The notes under the pieces: model-generated
Database searches by the model: none
Told to the model about the DNA's origin: nothing
Seen by the model: the letters and a program-made list of their open reading frames with translations, nothing else
Shown: piece by piece, positions 55,238 through 64,000 of the stretch
Numbering within the stretch: the stretch's first letter is position 1
How the letters are laid out: each line of letters begins with the position of its first letter
Program-made: the position numbers and the translations under genes
Source of the DNA: Trichosporon coremiiforme
Lineage: Eukaryota > Basidiomycota > Tremellomycetes > Trichosporonales > Trichosporonaceae
Assembly (NCBI GenBank): GCA_039545355.1
Contig: BCJJ01000001.1
Span: 1,982,570 to 2,046,569, forward strand
Direction of reading: 5' to 3'
DNA length: 64,000 nucleotides

Positions 55238-58200
55238 GTGAGCTGCTTTTCAAGGATCGGAGCTGACAGAAGCCCATCCATGAGAGACGGTCATGAAGCA
55301 ACACGTCAACGTCAAAGAAGTACTGTAGTGTGCTACGTGGCGTGAGATCAAGCTGACCCCAGTCCGTCCGTGACATTGTGAGCTTCCCGTTTGCGTGTGA
55401 GCTGACGGACAGTGAAGGAAGAGGTAGAGGGTGAGTTGAGGCGATAGGGGCATTAGCTGACACCCAGCCCACATCCGGCAGTACACCCAGCTGGATCCTT
55501 GGTGAGCTTCTGGGCGAGAGCTTAGCAGACGACAGAGCGTCTACCTTGGGTAGATGTTGGCGACAAGGGGGGGCAGTGAGCTTCCTCGAGTTGATGATGA
55601 GCTGACTCCAGTCATTCCGAATGGGTAGGGTAAGCTCAACGGGGTTCTCGATAGCTGACGACAGACCGAGGGAGCGGTGAGCTGGTCCGCCTCTAGAGCT
55701 AGTTGACACCCAGCCCACATCCGAAGGCGCATCCAACTAGAACTTTGGTGAGCTAGTTCGCCTTTGAGGAAGCTGACAACAGACAACAGAGCCTCTAACT
55801 TCGGCGGATGCACGAGGTCGAAGGAAAGCGTAAGCGGATTTCTTTGTCGACGTAGTTGACTCCAGATCGGTCTGTATTACTATGGTATGCTTCCAGTTCT
55901 TTCGCGACAGCTGACGACAGGAACATAGAAGTATGAAGGGTGAGTTGTTCATCTTCCGTGGCTAGCTGACACCAGACTTATTTCTTCGACCGCACACGTG
56001 CACTGGAACTTCAGTAAGCTTATTGGCCTTTGAAAAGCTGACAACAGAGCTTCCGACTTCGGCGGCGGATGTATAGGTCATGGAGGAAGTGAGCTAACTA
56101 ATGTGTGGAGCGAGCTGACTACAGATCTCCAGTCCAATCGTGATAAGGCTCTGGTAAGCTCGCAACTTGGTCGAGTGAGTTGACCAGAGACTGCGTCGAT
56201 GGGCAAGGGTGAGCTATCCTTTTGCGACCCTTGTAGCTGACGATCAGTCCACGCTGAGCCGCTGAGCCGTGACGTCCAACTAGAACTTCAGCCAGCTAGA
56301 GTGAGCAGAGTGAGCTAGAGAATTGGGTATGTAGCTGAAGACTGGACAGGAGCCTCAGCTTCAAGAGATGTCGATAATACTGGTCAAGAAAGAAGAGTGG
56401 GCTCCCCCGAAGCGCTGCTAACTGACTTCAGTTCCGTTCTAGCCACGGTGGGAGCTACCGACGTCCGGATCAGCTGACGACAGACAGTGTTGTAGAAAGC
56501 ACGGAGAGGTTGAGCTGGACCATAGCGGCTTCGCAGCTGACTCCAGCAGACTGTGGAGCTTGCATGGGGGTGAGCTGGTTAGCGCTAGACCGTCGATTAG
56601 CTGACGACAGTGTCTCAGCACGGAAGAGTGAGCTAATGGTATGGCCGACAGTCGAGTCCGTTTGCGATGGTGAGTTGGGTGTCGTGGACTGCACAACCTG
56701 ACTACAGCTTGTGGGTGTTGCGCAGGGAAGGTGAGCTCCACCCGCAAACCATCAACATGCGTAAAAGGAGGAGGTGAGCTCGCGTTTCGAGAGGTTCAGC
56801 TGATGACCGGCCCAAGCTGATGTGCTAGCCAGGGAGAAGAGTGAAGGTCAGCTAAAGCCCCTCCACTCTGAGCTGATGACTGGGATCAGTGTTTGGGAGG
56901 TGAGCGACTTCGCGGATGGGTGTGAGCTGATATCAGACTGTGGGCAGGGCGAGAAGAAGCGAGCTACGAAGCCAACAAGGAGCTGACACCATGCAATCCC
57001 TCGTCCGCTTAAGGGTACGCTGTGAAGAACTCAACGTTTAGCTGTTAGCAATCAGCAGCCGTCTTGATATCGGGGAAGGCGGTAAGCTGAGCCACCATGA
57101 CGTCTGAAAGCTGACCACAGCCCTCGAGGCAATGCAGTGAGCTAGCTCGTATGCGGCGTACAGTTGTTACCAGCTCTTCGTACAAAGGTGAGCTGTCGAC
57201 GCTTGGACGGTAAGCTGATGTTTAGTACAGTTAGGACGGAGAAGTGCAAGCTGTTGGACAGTCCTTGTCAAGTCTGCCGAGCAAGAAAACTGGGATTGGT
57301 AGGTGCGATTGGGTCATCCTGACCACTCCTTAGAGGTCTGAGCTGACCGCAGTGCCTTCCCCACATCGTGAGCTTGCCAACGGAAGCGCGTAGCTGATAA
57401 ACCAGGGCATCTAAGCAGTTGACATGGACGGAGCCCTGCGCCACGCCACGAGAGCATTTTGAGTGCGCTTTCAGACCATGGATCTGCAGGTGACCACAGA
57501 GGGTATCGTGAGCTGTTTGGTTGGCGCTCAGCCGACGCACAGGAAAGTAAGCTTCGTTGGCCGTGACAAGACAGCTGACCCGCAGACATTGCTTCGACAA
57601 GGCCTTGACGAAGTGGTTAGAAGAAGAGTGAGCTACCTCGTTGGACGCTGCAACTAATGATCAGACTGGAAGCTGCTGTAAGCTGCACCAGTCCCACACA
57701 AGCTGACTCCAGCTCGACCACGCCCGACATGTACGCTGACCTCCAGACTGTTGAACAAGGGGTGAGCTACCCAATTCGCTCGTTGGAAGCTGACTTCGGG
57801 AGGTGCCAGGAAGGTATGCCTGGGTAAGGTGAGCTCCTCGCATAGCGCCATGAGCTGATCCCCAGACGGCACTGCGGCAGCGCGGTCAAGGGGACAGGTA
57901 GTGAGCTGCCAAGGGTATGCCAAACGAGCTGACAAGCTGGTCTTAGTGAACCAGTGCTCGGAAGGCGTCGAGAGCGTCAGGGGGGTGTGAGCTTGGGAGC
58001 CGCTCCGAGAGCTGACCTCAGACCGCTGAAAACCCTTTCTTGCACCAGACGATGCACAAGACGGTAAGAGAGGAAGGTATGCTATCATTGTCATCGACTG
58101 CAGGAAGCTGACAATCAGGCAGCTTCAGCCTAACCGTTTACTGCTCCTAGCGAGCTTCCGCGTTTGGTCGACCGAGCTAGCTGATAAGCAGTAGGCGAGG

Positions 58201-58418
58201 TAAAGTCTCTACACGATTCTAGGCATGTGGATAGTAGCTATCAGGAGAAGGAAGCAGCTGCTAAGAGCCGTTGGAGCTGACGACAGGTTAGAATGAGCTG
58301 AACGCGTCTCGGTGTCCAGCTGACTTCAAGCTGTTCCAACTCTTGAGGCGTCATGCTCATATATGATGCAGAAGTGGTGAGCTGTCGACCCTCACCCCCT
58401 AGCTGACTGCCAGATCAC
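55238..58418 (+). ncRNA. Array of about 40 intron-like units (putative hyper-intronic ncRNA)
   Basis: Across 3.2 kb the plus strand repeats one pattern: GTGAGCT (or GTAAGCT, GTGAGTT), about 15-25 bases, AGCTGAC (or GTTGAC, GCTGAT), then CAG within ten bases. Clear examples are 55378-55412, 55431-55467, 55502-55535, 55577-55611, 55630-55664, 55748-55782, 55940-55975, 56089-56124, 56448-56483, 57082-57119 and 57986-58020. Units are 32-46 nt, the length and signals of verified introns in this window. The pieces between are about 12-60 nt. Splicing them together gives at most about 100 open codons before stops, so I infer a non-coding or strongly decayed multi-intron transcript. The pattern weakens after 57 kb. 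It sits between the Whi5-like gene and the third BTB-like gene, all on the same strand. Confidence 0.55.
55468..56483 (+). repeat. Tandem four-exon/four-intron modules
   Basis: Within the array a larger unit repeats about four times, with starts at 55468, 55714, 55976 and 56248 (246, 262 and 272 bases apart). Each has micro-exons A, B, C and D. A begins CCCACATCCG in the first two copies and ends ACTAGAACTT or similar. B starts at 55536, 55783, 56048 and 56350 and shares AGCCTCTAACTTCGGCGGATG-like sequence. C is always preceded by TGACTCCAG, TGACTACAG or TGACTTCAG, and D usually by GACGACAG. Position-specific likeness of both exons and introns points to tandem duplication of a multi-exon segment followed by divergence. 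Confidence 0.65.
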
Positions 58419-58759
58419 ACCTTGAAGGTCAGAGCAGCCGGGGTGGTCGAGAATCGTACATGTACTGTCGTGTGGGATGGTAGATCACAGCAGACCGTAG
58501 TGCGCTGTGCGGCTGAGAGCACCAATGTAATATCATGCAAGGCTAGTTAATACTGTCTCGCCAGAGGACGCTGTGCACGCGCGCGTCAGGATGGCCGATC
58601 TGGTATCAGACACTCTGATGAGCACCTGTCAGCCAGGTCGGGTGAGGGACGCTCGCGCCTCGCTCCGTCGTACTGCGCTATGTGTGACGAGCTCAAGTCT
58701 AACACTCATCCACACCTGATTCCACGCACACCTCTTCAGTTTCACACACTCTGCCGAGT
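58419..58759. other. Spacer / promoter of the third BTB-like gene
   Basis: About 340 bases with no gene seen. The splice-signal pattern of the array fades here, and the last 80 bases are C/A/T-rich leader. Confidence 0.35.
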
Positions 58760-59664
58760 ATGCCCAAAATACCCAGTTCGAGGATGTCCCGCGCATCCAG
58801 CGTCGCAGTGAGTTCCAGCAACTCCTCTCCTTGTAGCTGACATCCCAGACCAGCAGGTCCGGAACGTCTGCGCCCCCAACGCCCAAGTTCGAGGTGATGA
58901 TGCCCGTCCCGGAGCAACCAACGACACACGCCAAGTGGTCCTCTCGCCCAGGACACTTCAAGATCTTGTCCTCTGACAACGTGCATTTCTTCGTACCTCC
59001 CTACCACTTGCAGTCCTGGTCGTGAGCTTCCGCCTGATCGCCCGAGCTGACATGCAGCGAGGTATGCTGCGTCACGATCGAGATCGGTTCGGACGAGGCG
59101 TCCGTCGAGCTCGAGAGAGACAGCTTCACGATCGAGAAGTTTCTGTGTATCGTCGAGACGGCGAGCTTCTCCTTCCTTCCGCGCAAGGGTGCAAGCTTCT
59201 TGGGGCAGGTGCTCGCCCTCGCCGACTTTCTCAGACGGTACGGGTCCACGCCTGCTATTGAGGTGTTTATCCTTGTCGTCCGCGAACGGGTTTCCGCGCC
59301 CAACGACTGGCCACCTCTCACCCTCTTCCTCGCCGGTGTTCAGCTGCAGCGTCCTGACGTTTGCGCCGACGCACTCGAGCTTCAGCGCCGCCCATGGAGG
59401 GAGTGTTCTGGATGGAAGATTCCCAATGGCGTGGCTCGCACCTTCGACACACTCGACCCTCTCGGCTTCTCTTACAATATCTTCTCCCAGATACCGTCTC
59501 AGCCCTTGCTGGCCCTGTCGCAGGCGCGACGGGCTAGTCCGCCTTCGACCGTGGCCCTAGTCGCCCCGCATCTGCCCCCCATGAGCCCCAGGCAGCGATT
59601 CTTGCACAACTTTGAGTCGTGCTCTGCGCGTGACCGTCAGGAGGAGCAGGAGCGTCTGCGGTAG
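58760..59664 (+). CDS. BTB/POZ-like domain protein
   Basis: Exons 58760-58807, 58849-59021 and 59058-59664 join in frame to 275 residues. The BTB-like opening HFKILSSDNVHFFVPPYHLQSWS (written here across two exons) is close to those of the genes at 25690 and 41143. It is followed by an acidic/hydrophobic strand pattern and FLRRYGSTPAIEVF, matching FLHKCECETALEIL and FLQKYECRVQLRTVL in the paralogues. The second intron splits the Ser codon of SWS in phase 2, exactly as in the gene at 25690. The C-terminal part is less similar and ends in a Glu/Arg-rich helix (RQEEQERLR). Function unknown; a protein-interaction adaptor is the family-based guess. Confidence 0.7.
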
Positions 59665-59803
59665 AAAACGGCCAAGAGGCGGTTTTTCGCGAGTATACTA
59701 GAAAGTTGTTGTAATCAGTATCGTTAACAATGCGACCGCTTCCTCCGTGTGCCGTAACAACAACGGCCCAATCGGGGGCGAGCGGATACCGATGCATCTA
59801 GGT

Positions 59804-60910
59804 TTAGACAGCGCGGAGCGGGTCGTGGTCCTTCTCCGACACGGCGACCTTCCAGCCCGCCTCCTCCTTGGCCAGCTCCTTCTCGAGCCACTCGCGGAGA
59901 ACAGCGCGGAGGAACCCTCGCTCTGTGTTCGTGTGGTTCGCGAGGAGGACAGCCTGTCCCTTGCCGATGGTGGCGAGCACCTCATGCTGGCTGTCAGTTT
60001 CTCTTCCGGTCACTGAAACTCACATGGCTCATCTCTCCGGTCAGGAGGAGATCGGCATCGACACCGCGCAGCACCGAGCCGCCGGATCCGGCGCAGACAG
60101 CGATAGACTTGATCGGCTTCTCGGTCGCGGGCTTAGCGATCTGGACTGCGGGTTAGCTTGCACGAAAGATCCCGTAGCTCACGAGAGTCAACGCCGAGGT
60201 GCTTCTTGACGACTGGGACAATGTCGGCGAGCAACATTTGCGTCGAGAGCTTGACGACACGTCCCATACCGGCTCCCTCGAAGCCGGGAGGCGGGTTCTC
60301 CGTCCTGTCGACGACCTCGGACGAGCCCTGGAATGGCTCAACAAGCCTGGTGTCAGCTTCAACTCCAAGGCGCGGCGCGTAGCTTTGGTGAGGGCGCAAG
60401 GGGCAGTGCCCGACAACGGCGTGGAGCGCGGAGGACGTACCAGCTGTTGATGCCCTTGGGCGTGGCGTCCAGCGAGGTGTGCGGGGAGAAGACCGAGATG
60501 CCCTTGGCGCTGAGCTTCAGGAGGGACGACTGCAGCGGGTCGTCCATGGTCATGCTCTTGAGGCCGCGGAAGATCTGGCGTCAGCTTCGAAGGGATCCAG
60601 TAAGCTCACAGGGGGGTGGTAGCTGATGACGACCGAGACATTGCTGGCGAGCGCCTCAGCGCAGACAGATGGAGTTAGACTGCCAGTAAGCTTTCATTCC
60701 ACAAATACCTTACTCGATAGTCAGGAGGACCTGCTTGTTGTCGTTGGGGAAGGGGGCCTCCATGATGACACCGACCTGGAATTAGCTGAAGGATGGGCCC
60801 TGGCAGCTCACATTGTCCCAGCTCGTCTCGGCGAGCGAGAGGGGAGCAATACGTTCCCAGACCTTCTTCACGAGTTGGATCGGAGTACGCGCTGCGAGTG
60901 CGGCGGCCAT
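59804..60910 (-). CDS. NIF3 / GTP cyclohydrolase I type 2-like protein
   Basis: Seven exons (60812-60910, 60714-60775, 60610-60679, 60441-60574, 60183-60346, 60024-60145, 59804-59986) separated by introns of 34-94 nt join to 277 residues, the usual size for the family. Motifs: ERIAPLSLAETSWDN at the N terminus, TIDLTPSVCAEAL, VVISYHPPIFRGLKSM with metal-binding His, SPHTSLDATPKGINSW, CAGSGGSVL, LLLTGEMSHHEVL with further metal-binding Glu/His, and NHTNTERGF. NIF3 proteins are conserved dinuclear-metal hexamers of poorly known function. A phase-consistent chain of seven small exons makes the model secure. The gene is divergent from CNS1/TTC4. Confidence 0.93.
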
Positions 60911-61127
60911 TTTGCTCTGTCGTTGATTTGTTGTTGCGAGGATGGCGCTGCGCGCATCTGAGAACGCTCCTAAGACTGAGACGGGGGGAGGACATGACGC
61001 CGTGGTCACGTGAGAGTGCGGGGCACCGGCTCGAATTCCATCGAGTGCTCGAACCGCACGAAAATATCGAGGCTGACCGATCATCCTGCTTTCGTCATCG
61101 CCACCCACCTCATACACAAACAAAGCA

Positions 61128-62524
61128 ATGAGCGGCGACGCAAAGCCGACAGAACAGCCGGCTCAGGCCGCGCCCGAGGTCAAGGTGTCCTCGGCCGACC
61201 CTGCCCCGGCGCTCGACACGAAGAGCGACGAGCCGATGGACCTCAACTCGGCGCTCGAGCAGATGGCCAAGGCGCGCGCGGCGCAGTATGCCGCCGACCG
61301 CCAGCCGAAGAAGGAGGTCACTTACGAGGAGTTCCAGAAGATGATCGACTCGACACCGCTTTTCATGCGCGAGACGCCGAAGGAGTCTGGAGAGGACAAC
61401 TACGTCCTGGAGGCGCTCAAGTCGATGATGTTCGATGGTGACGGAGATGGTGAGTGACAGCAACCGCGGGCTGTGTGTGAGGAGCTGTCTATGTCCCTGT
61501 TAGCTGACATCCAGAGGTCGCGCTCAACTTCAAGAACCACGGTAACGAGCTGTACGCCCAAAAGAGCTACAAGGACGCCATCCAGGCGTACTCCCAGGGT
61601 ATCGACGCTGGGCCGAAGGACAATGCTCTGCGCACCTCGCTTCTGAACAACAGGGCGGCTTGCAATGTTGCGCTGAAGAACTTCGGCGCCGTTCTGAAGG
61701 ACACCTCGGCCATCATCGCGCTTGCCGCTTCCGCCGACCCGCCTGTGAACCCGCCGCCAAAGGCCATGTACCGGAGTGCGCAGGCGCTTTCCGCTCTCGG
61801 AAAGTGGGACGAGGCTCTGGACGCGATCAAGCGCGGCTCCGCGCTGCCGGGAGAGGAGCAGAAGAAGGAGTGGGGTGTGCTGAAGACGCAGGTCGAGCTG
61901 GGTCTGAAGCGTGCAGAGGAGAGGAAGGAGCGGGAGCGCCGAAAGCCGGAGTACGACGCCGCTTTGAAGGCGGCGGTGAAGGACCGTGGCCTCGTCGTGA
62001 TCAACACGCCCGAGCCGCCCGACAACCCGCACCCGCTCGACTTTGACCCGAACGGCGTCGAGGACGTGCCCCTGACTCCTCCCTCTGTGGCCGAGAAGTG
62101 GACGCCGCCGAACCCCGAGACGACGCCCCTGATCTTCCCCACGTTCCTCCTCTACCCGCAGCACAACATGTCCGACCTCATCACGCACTTCCACGAGCTG
62201 ACGAGTTTCGACCAGCAGCTCGGCGCCATCTTCCCCGCCTCGCCTGAGGACACCTCCGTGCCCTGGGCCGACTGGGACACGAAGCACGAGTACTATGTCT
62301 CCAACCTCGCCGTTTACGCCGAAACGAAGGGCAGGCGCCTGCTCAAGTGCGGCAAGGGCATTTGGCTCCGCGACGTCATCGAGAAGGCGAAGAAGGTCGA
62401 GGGCGGAAAGCTCACGGACGGCATCGTGCTCCGTGACGGGCTGCTCAGCTTCGTCGTCCTCGTCCGCGGGAAGGAGGAGAAGGAGTGGATCGAGAACTTC
62501 AAGAAGGTTCGCGACGGAAAGTAG
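61128..62524 (+). CDS. CNS1: Hsp90 co-chaperone Cns1/TTC4
   Basis: Exons 61128-61449 and 61515-62524 give 443 residues. After an acidic N terminus (with the conserved TPLFMRETP) come tetratricopeptide repeats from about residue 108: FKNHGNELYAQKSYKDAI, LLNNRAACNVALKNFG, AMYRSAQALSALGKWDEAL. A charged helix (ERKERERRKPEY) links to the C-terminal wheel-like domain (PTFLLYPQHNMSDLI, VPWADWDTKHEYYVSNL). This is the Cns1/TTC4 plan: the TPR domain clamps the C terminus of Hsp90/Hsp70, and in yeast the protein is essential and supports translation factor eEF2 folding. The 65-nt intron ends CTGACATCCAG. Confidence 0.95.
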
Positions 62525-62596
62525 ATTTAGACTTAGGGAGTTGCATTTCTATCGTATTCACGAGCACTTGGCAAACTGATGTGTCTGATTATTCTA

Positions 62597-63275
62597 TCAC
62601 TGCAATACGGCAACGCACAGCGCAATCGCAACAAGCAGCATGCCGAAAGAGGTCTGGCCCGACGTGCCAGAGTCGGCAGAAACACTGGGACCAGCCGAAG
62701 GAGCGGCAGCCGAGCTCTTCGAGACGGCGCTAGGGCTGGGGCTGAGTGCGATAGCGGGCGTCTCCTTCGCTGAAGGGCTTCCCGAAGCGCTGACCGTGGC
62801 CTTGGACGTCGGCGCGTCATTGTCGTCGTCAGAGTCGTCCCCGTCGTCCCCGTCGTTGTCCGGCTTCAATGTGGCAGAAGGCACTACGGTCACATTCGCG
62901 GCGCTCGACGGACCATTGAAGAGATCGGACAAGACTGTGATCAGCTCAGCGCCTAGCAGGGCCACTCACTGTCGTCGTGGTCGTCATCGCCATTCTTGTC
63001 CCAATCATCGTCGTCGTCAACGTCTTCCCTATGGGGGCCGATTCCGTTGAACTTGGAGCAATCCTCCAAGGACATCCAGGGCGGACAGCAGTTGATGCCG
63101 ACACAGGTCCAGGTATCAGGGCACGCGTCGAAGTATGAGGTCAGCTTCGGAGGCATATCACAGTCCAGGAGGACTGTGGAGGTAACTCACATTGACAAGA
63201 TGCCGTTGCCGGATTGGTACCAATGGGCGTCTGGGCGAGCGCTGGGACAGCGTGGAGAGCAAGGAGGAGGAGCAT
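62597..63275 (-). CDS. Small secreted, probably GPI-anchored Cys/Asp-rich protein
   Basis: Exons 63221-63275, 62970-63173 and 62597-62934 close in frame to 198 residues. The N terminus (MLLLLALHAVPALAQ) is a good signal peptide. A Cys-rich core follows (DACPDTWTCVGINCCPPW, then SLEDC), then Asp-rich stretches, a Ser/Thr/Ala-rich stalk, and a hydrophobic C terminus (SFGMLLVAIALCVAVLQ) as expected for GPI attachment. It is likely on the cell surface. Intron 1 is ambiguous: a 47-nt intron starting GTACCA (used here) or a 17-nt one starting GTGAGT at 63190 give the same frame; the latter is too short for normal splicing. I do not recognise a named family. Confidence 0.7.
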
Positions 63276-63854
63276 GTCTGTCTGAGTGAGTGAGTTCAGC
63301 AGATCGGTTGCCCGAGATCTGCAGCTCTTATATCTTGTATTGTGCGGCGTACAGACAACGGTGTCTGCGGATTAGAGTCGGTGCGCGATGAAGGCGGTGA
63401 GAGTGTCGGACACATCCGACAATGGCCATGGATGGGCACAGGCCCTCGGACGTGGCTTGGTGGCGTGCCTCGGATCTCTTGGAACGCGGCGCGGCAGTGC
63501 ATAGAACGTCCATGCACATCGGTTTCCGGCCGCCGAGGGCTGTGTCGAGCGATCGAAGGAAGAGAACGAGCGGCGATCGTGTAAAGTGTCCGTGGTGTCA
63601 GCACCTGGGGCAGAGACAACGGATTATGCCAAGCCAGGCATCCGCCATCATTATCCTGTCGATCAGGTGAAGCTATGCAAAAGTGGTGTTACACGCATGC
63701 GTTAGAGTTCCGAGCAGAACGCCAACCAAGGCCAGGATCGTGACGAGTCCAAGGGTATCCAAAAGATGCATTTGATAACCGAGACGAAGCGCTGTGCGCG
63801 AGATTTTCGTTGCTAGAATATGAGGCGGTGCAAGTAACGATCGTCGCTGCCACC
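63276..63854. other. Promoter region and spacer
   Basis: About 580 bases upstream of the minus-strand GPI-type gene and downstream of the gene at the window edge. No RNA gene or conserved frame is recognised. Confidence 0.35.
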
Positions 63855-64000
63855 CTACTTCTTGCCACCCTTCTTTGTCACCTTGGTCTGGGTGACCTTA
63901 ACGCCGGAGCTGGCGCCAGCGACCTTGACAACCTTCTCGTCCTCGAGCTTGTCGCCATCGGTCTTCTTGTCCTCGACAGCCTTCTCCTCGAGACCACCCT
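63855..64000 (-). CDS. C terminus of a Lys-rich protein (5' part outside window)
   Basis: On the minus strand an open frame enters from the window edge and stops at TAG (63855-63857), giving about 48 residues: a charged Glu/Lys/Asp stretch (GGLEEKAVEDKKTDGDK), then VVKVAGASSGVKV and the basic end TKKGGKK. Strict codon use and composition suggest a highly expressed gene, but the piece is too short to name. Confidence 0.6.
   Translation of the reverse strand, partial: GGLEEKAVEDKKTDGDKLEDEKVVKVAGASSGVKVTQTKVTKKGGKK

Noticed and set aside
55203..55736. 534-base open frame on the minus strand across the intron array
   Set aside because: It runs through strongly signalled plus-strand splice motifs, its repeats (DVGWVS) are just the complement of the repeated micro-exon starts, and it has no motif.
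55468..56100. Spliced coding reading of the array
   Set aside because: Joining micro-exons from 55468 to about 56088 stays open for roughly 100 codons, but upstream and downstream exons bring stops, unit lengths are not multiples of three, and copies fall in different frames.
55238..58418. snoRNA host gene
   Set aside because: The intron-like units (32-46 nt) and micro-exons are too short to hold a C/D or H/ACA snoRNA, and I see no regular C-box/D-box pairs.

Overview
This window is nuclear DNA of a basidiomycete yeast, most likely a tremellomycete (Trichosporonales/Cryptococcus side); that placement is inferred, not tested. The reasons are a GC-rich sequence, tightly packed genes with many tiny introns (mostly 34-50 nt, GTRAG 5' sites, a CTGAC/CTAAC branch site just before CAG), intron-containing tRNA genes and a set of conserved eukaryotic housekeeping genes. 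There are no prokaryotic operons, insertion sequences or CRISPR arrays.

Layout. 1-8170: 3' part of a GGA-like VHS-GAT clathrin adaptor, V-ATPase subunit A (VMA1), and tRNA exportin (exportin-T/LOS1) on the minus strand. 8507-18328: SERINC/TMS1 membrane protein, a DMPK/ROCK-like AGC kinase (minus), and an intronless 1646-residue ABCC-type ABC transporter. 18.3-25.7 kb is gene-poor: a minus-strand array of intron-like units (18.48-19.38 kb), three tRNA-Gln(CTG) genes that differ in their introns, a tRNA-like relic and a GT61 glycosyltransferase. 25.7-42.1 kb is dense: a frameshifted BTB-like gene, DOP1, a large three-START-domain protein, eIF2B-alpha, an Ies4-like nuclear protein and a second BTB-like gene. 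42.1-49.1 kb: repeat-rich spacer, a small unknown membrane-like protein and a 12-exon AlkB-type dioxygenase. 49.1-52.5 kb is a gene-free stretch, followed by a Whi5/Nrm1-like G1/S repressor.

55.2-58.4 kb is the most unusual part: roughly 40 consecutive intron-like units (GTGAGCT...AGCTGAC..CAG) about 65-80 bp apart, with micro-exons of about 12-60 nt. Its first kilobase is a tandem repeat of a four-exon/four-intron module. It has no convincing protein reading frame. It is followed by a third BTB-like gene, NIF3, the Hsp90 co-chaperone CNS1/TTC4, a small secreted GPI-type protein, and the 3' end of a lysine-rich protein at the window edge.

Genes are arranged as independent units, often in divergent pairs sharing 160-770 bp (exportin-T/SERINC, kinase/ABC transporter, DOP1/START, eIF2B-alpha/Ies4-like, NIF3/CNS1) or in tight convergent pairs. 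Several membrane-traffic genes co-occur (GGA, VMA1, DOP1, START, SERINC), but I see no evidence of functional clustering. Exon coordinates were deduced by hand from splice signals and reading-frame continuity; every multi-exon model reported as complete closes in frame, except the frameshifted BTB-like gene.
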